A stretch of 15,892 nucleotides of DNA from Octadecabacter sp. (GTDB taxonomy: Bacteria; Pseudomonadota; Alphaproteobacteria; Rhodobacterales; Rhodobacteraceae). The position numbers were made by a program, and so were the translations under genes. The stretch is from positions 1 through 15,892 of the forward strand of contig DQCL01000037.1 of NCBI GenBank assembly GCA_003533975.1, in the 5' to 3' direction. This document shows positions 14,428-15,892 of this stretch, piece after piece. The notes under the pieces are model-generated. The model saw nothing but the letters and a program-made list of their open reading frames with translations. It had not been told where the DNA came from and ran no database searches. How positions within the stretch are numbered: position 1 is the stretch's first letter; each line of letters opens with the position of its first letter.

Positions 14428-15009
14428 ATGAACGACCAAGAAAGCAAACACCCCCCGAAGCCGGAGCAAACATTGCGCCGCACAGTGGTGCTTGTTGGCA
14501 TGATGGGGTCGGGCAAAACGGCGATCGGGCGCGAATTGGCTTATCGTTTGAACGTGCCTTACGTCGATTCTGATGCTGAGATCGAAGCCGCTGCGAATGA
14601 GACGATCTCGGAGATTTTTGAACGCTCCGGTGAGTCGTTTTTCCGTGACCGTGAAGCGGAAGTGATTGCGCGACTGCTACAGTCTGAGCCCTGTGTGCTG
14701 TCCACAGGGGGGGGCGCCTACCTTGCCGAGCGCAATCGCACTGTGATTTCCGAACAAGGTGTCGCGGTATGGCTGGATGCGGATCTTGAATTGCTATGGG
14801 AACGCGTTCGTCACAAGGACACACGGCCCTTGCTGCGCACAGCAGACCCGAAGAAAACACTCAGCGAGATTTTTGAGCAACGCGCCCCCGTTTACGCTTT
14901 GGCCGATATGCGTGCCGAGGCTAAACCGGAATTTTCCATTTATGAGATGACCGATGAGGTGCTGCAGGTATTGGCAACGCGCCCCGACGTTCTGGAGAAA
15001 AAAGAATGA
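14428..15009 (+). CDS. aroK: Shikimate kinase
   Basis: Shikimate kinase phosphorylates shikimate at the 3-hydroxyl with ATP, step five of the shikimate pathway to aromatic amino acids. The 193-residue protein has a ~17-residue N-terminal extension and then the fold's motifs: Walker A GMMGSGKT at 24-31, the DSDAEIE shikimate-binding segment, FFRDREAEV with the substrate-binding Arg, STGGGA, and the lid DTRPLL. GGGGCG precedes ATG 14428. Its stop overlaps the aroB start by four bases (ATGA), giving a coupled aroK-aroB pair as in many proteobacteria. It is divergent from the small-membrane-protein/xerD unit. Confidence 0.95.
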   Translation: MNDQESKHPPKPEQTLRRTVVLVGMMGSGKTAIGRELAYRLNVPYVDSDAEIEAAANETISEIFERSGESFFRDREAEVIARLLQSEPCVLSTGGGAYLAERNRTVISEQGVAVWLDADLELLWERVRHKDTRPLLRTADPKKTLSEIFEQRAPVYALADMRAEAKPEFSIYEMTDEVLQVLATRPDVLEKKE

Positions 15010-15892
15010 TTGAGACTGTCCACGTGGACCTTCCGGGCCGTGAATATGATGTTGTGATCGGGCCTGGGCTTATGGCCGACGCGGGTGCACGCATCGCGCC
15101 GTTCTTGCGCCGCTCGCGCGTTGTTATTGTGACGGAAGAAAACGTCGCGGCTTTGCATTTGGCGGGTCTTCAGTCCGGCCTTGAAGCGTCCGGCATCTCG
15201 TCAGAAGCGCTGGTGCTGCCAGCGGGTGAAAGCACCAAAAGCTGGCCGTTTCTTGAGCAAACCGTTGAATGGTTGCTGGCCCAAAAGGTAGAGCGCGGCG
15301 ATGTCGTTGTTGCCTTTGGTGGTGGCGTTATCGGGGACTTGGTGGGCTTTGCGGCTGCCATTTTACGCCGAGGCGTGCGTTTCGTGCAGATACCAACGTC
15401 CCTTTTGGCACAGGTCGACAGTTCCGTTGGTGGCAAAACGGGGATCAACTCGCCCGCTGGCAAGAACCTGATCGGCGCGTTTCATCAGCCGACGTTGGTG
15501 CTGGCGGATACCGAATTGCTTGGCACGTTGACCCCGCGCGATTTCCTGTCCGGTTACGGCGAGGTCGTGAAATACGGTCTGCTTGGGGACGCGAATTTCT
15601 TTGACTGGCTCGAAACGTACGGGCCAGCCTTGGCCGCCGGCGACATGGATGCCCGTGTGAAGGCCGTCAAACGATCCGTTGAAATGAAAGCCCGCATTGT
15701 TGAGCGCGACGAGACAGAGCAGGGGGATCGCGCACTTTTGAACCTTGGCCACACGTTCTGTCACGCGCTTGAGGCGGCGACGGGGTATTCAGACCGGTTG
15801 CTGCATGGCGAGGGCGTGGCAATCGGTTGTGCGCTGGCGTTCGAGCTTTCGGCGCGGATGGGCCTGTGCGCGCAGGAAGATCCCAGCCGGGT
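15006..15892 (+). CDS. aroB: 3-dehydroquinate synthase, partial (C-terminus beyond right edge)
   Basis: AroB converts DAHP to 3-dehydroquinate, step two of the shikimate pathway, with NAD+ and a divalent metal (Zn or Co). The frame is open from ATG 15006 to the window end, 295 codons of the roughly 370 expected. Visible motifs are the NAD-binding GGGVIGD, the substrate-binding segments SSVGGKTGIN and GKNLIGAFHQP, and the metal ligands Glu186 (GYGEVVKYG), His249 (LGHTF) and His267 (LLHGEGVAIG). The usual GHTFGHA reads GHTFCHA here, a Cys for Gly next to a ligand; the ligands are intact, so activity is expected. Start codon overlaps the aroK stop. Confidence 0.95.
   Translation, partial: MIETVHVDLPGREYDVVIGPGLMADAGARIAPFLRRSRVVIVTEENVAALHLAGLQSGLEASGISSEALVLPAGESTKSWPFLEQTVEWLLAQKVERGDVVVAFGGGVIGDLVGFAAAILRRGVRFVQIPTSLLAQVDSSVGGKTGINSPAGKNLIGAFHQPTLVLADTELLGTLTPRDFLSGYGEVVKYGLLGDANFFDWLETYGPALAAGDMDARVKAVKRSVEMKARIVERDETEQGDRALLNLGHTFCHALEAATGYSDRLLHGEGVAIGCALAFELSARMGLCAQEDPSR

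Noticed and set aside
15738..15762. Cys for Gly in the AroB GHTFGHA motif as loss of function
   Set aside because: All metal ligands and substrate motifs are intact, so this is most likely a tolerated lineage variant.

Overview
The window looks like a chromosomal segment of a marine-type alphaproteobacterium, most likely family Rhodobacteraceae (Roseobacter group). The reasons are the set and style of genes: an IalB-family secreted protein, a DUF882 Tat-exported peptidase, a CorB-like transporter and XerD beside aroK-aroB, and a heme peroxidase fused to calcium-binding-type repeats. Base composition is moderate (mid-50s % GC by eye) and fairly even, and nothing points to a recently acquired island. 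No tRNA, rRNA, CRISPR array, insertion sequence or prophage is visible.

Layout. (1) Positions 1-2141, minus strand: the N-terminal 713 codons of a large animal-type heme peroxidase with C-terminal GDD-type repeats, cut by the left edge. (2) 2296-2865, minus: a Tat-exported DUF882/MepK-like peptidoglycan peptidase with its own terminator. (3) 3219-7424, plus: a probable operon of a YcbB-type L,D-transpeptidase, an LpxD-type acyltransferase, a dedicated acyl carrier protein and a beta-ketoacyl-ACP synthase, closed by a strong hairpin at 7432-7458. (4) 7501-8163, minus: an IalB-family periplasmic protein. (5) 8164-8668: a 505-base non-coding region. It holds an orphan terminator and a well-formed candidate small RNA on the minus strand (8480-8568) whose two hairpin loops carry CCUCC anti-Shine-Dalgarno motifs. 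(6) 8669-10207, plus: a HerA-like/DUF853 ATPase. (7) 14226 down to 10227, minus: a tightly packed unit of a 50-residue membrane peptide, a 521-residue unrecognised exported helical protein, XerD and a CorB/HlyC-type transporter. (8) 14428 to the right edge, plus: aroK and the first 295 codons of aroB, with a 4-base overlap.

How they work together. Much of the left half concerns the cell envelope. The L,D-transpeptidase makes 3-3 peptidoglycan cross-links, and the divergent DUF882 protein belongs to the family that cuts them. The LpxD-ACP-KAS trio suggests a dedicated acyl chain made and attached to a lipid A-type sugar or similar acceptor. aroK and aroB are housekeeping shikimate-pathway genes, and XerD is the chromosome-dimer recombinase. 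The least explained items are the candidate small RNA, the 521-residue exported protein with its small membrane partner, and the specialised role of the acyl cluster.
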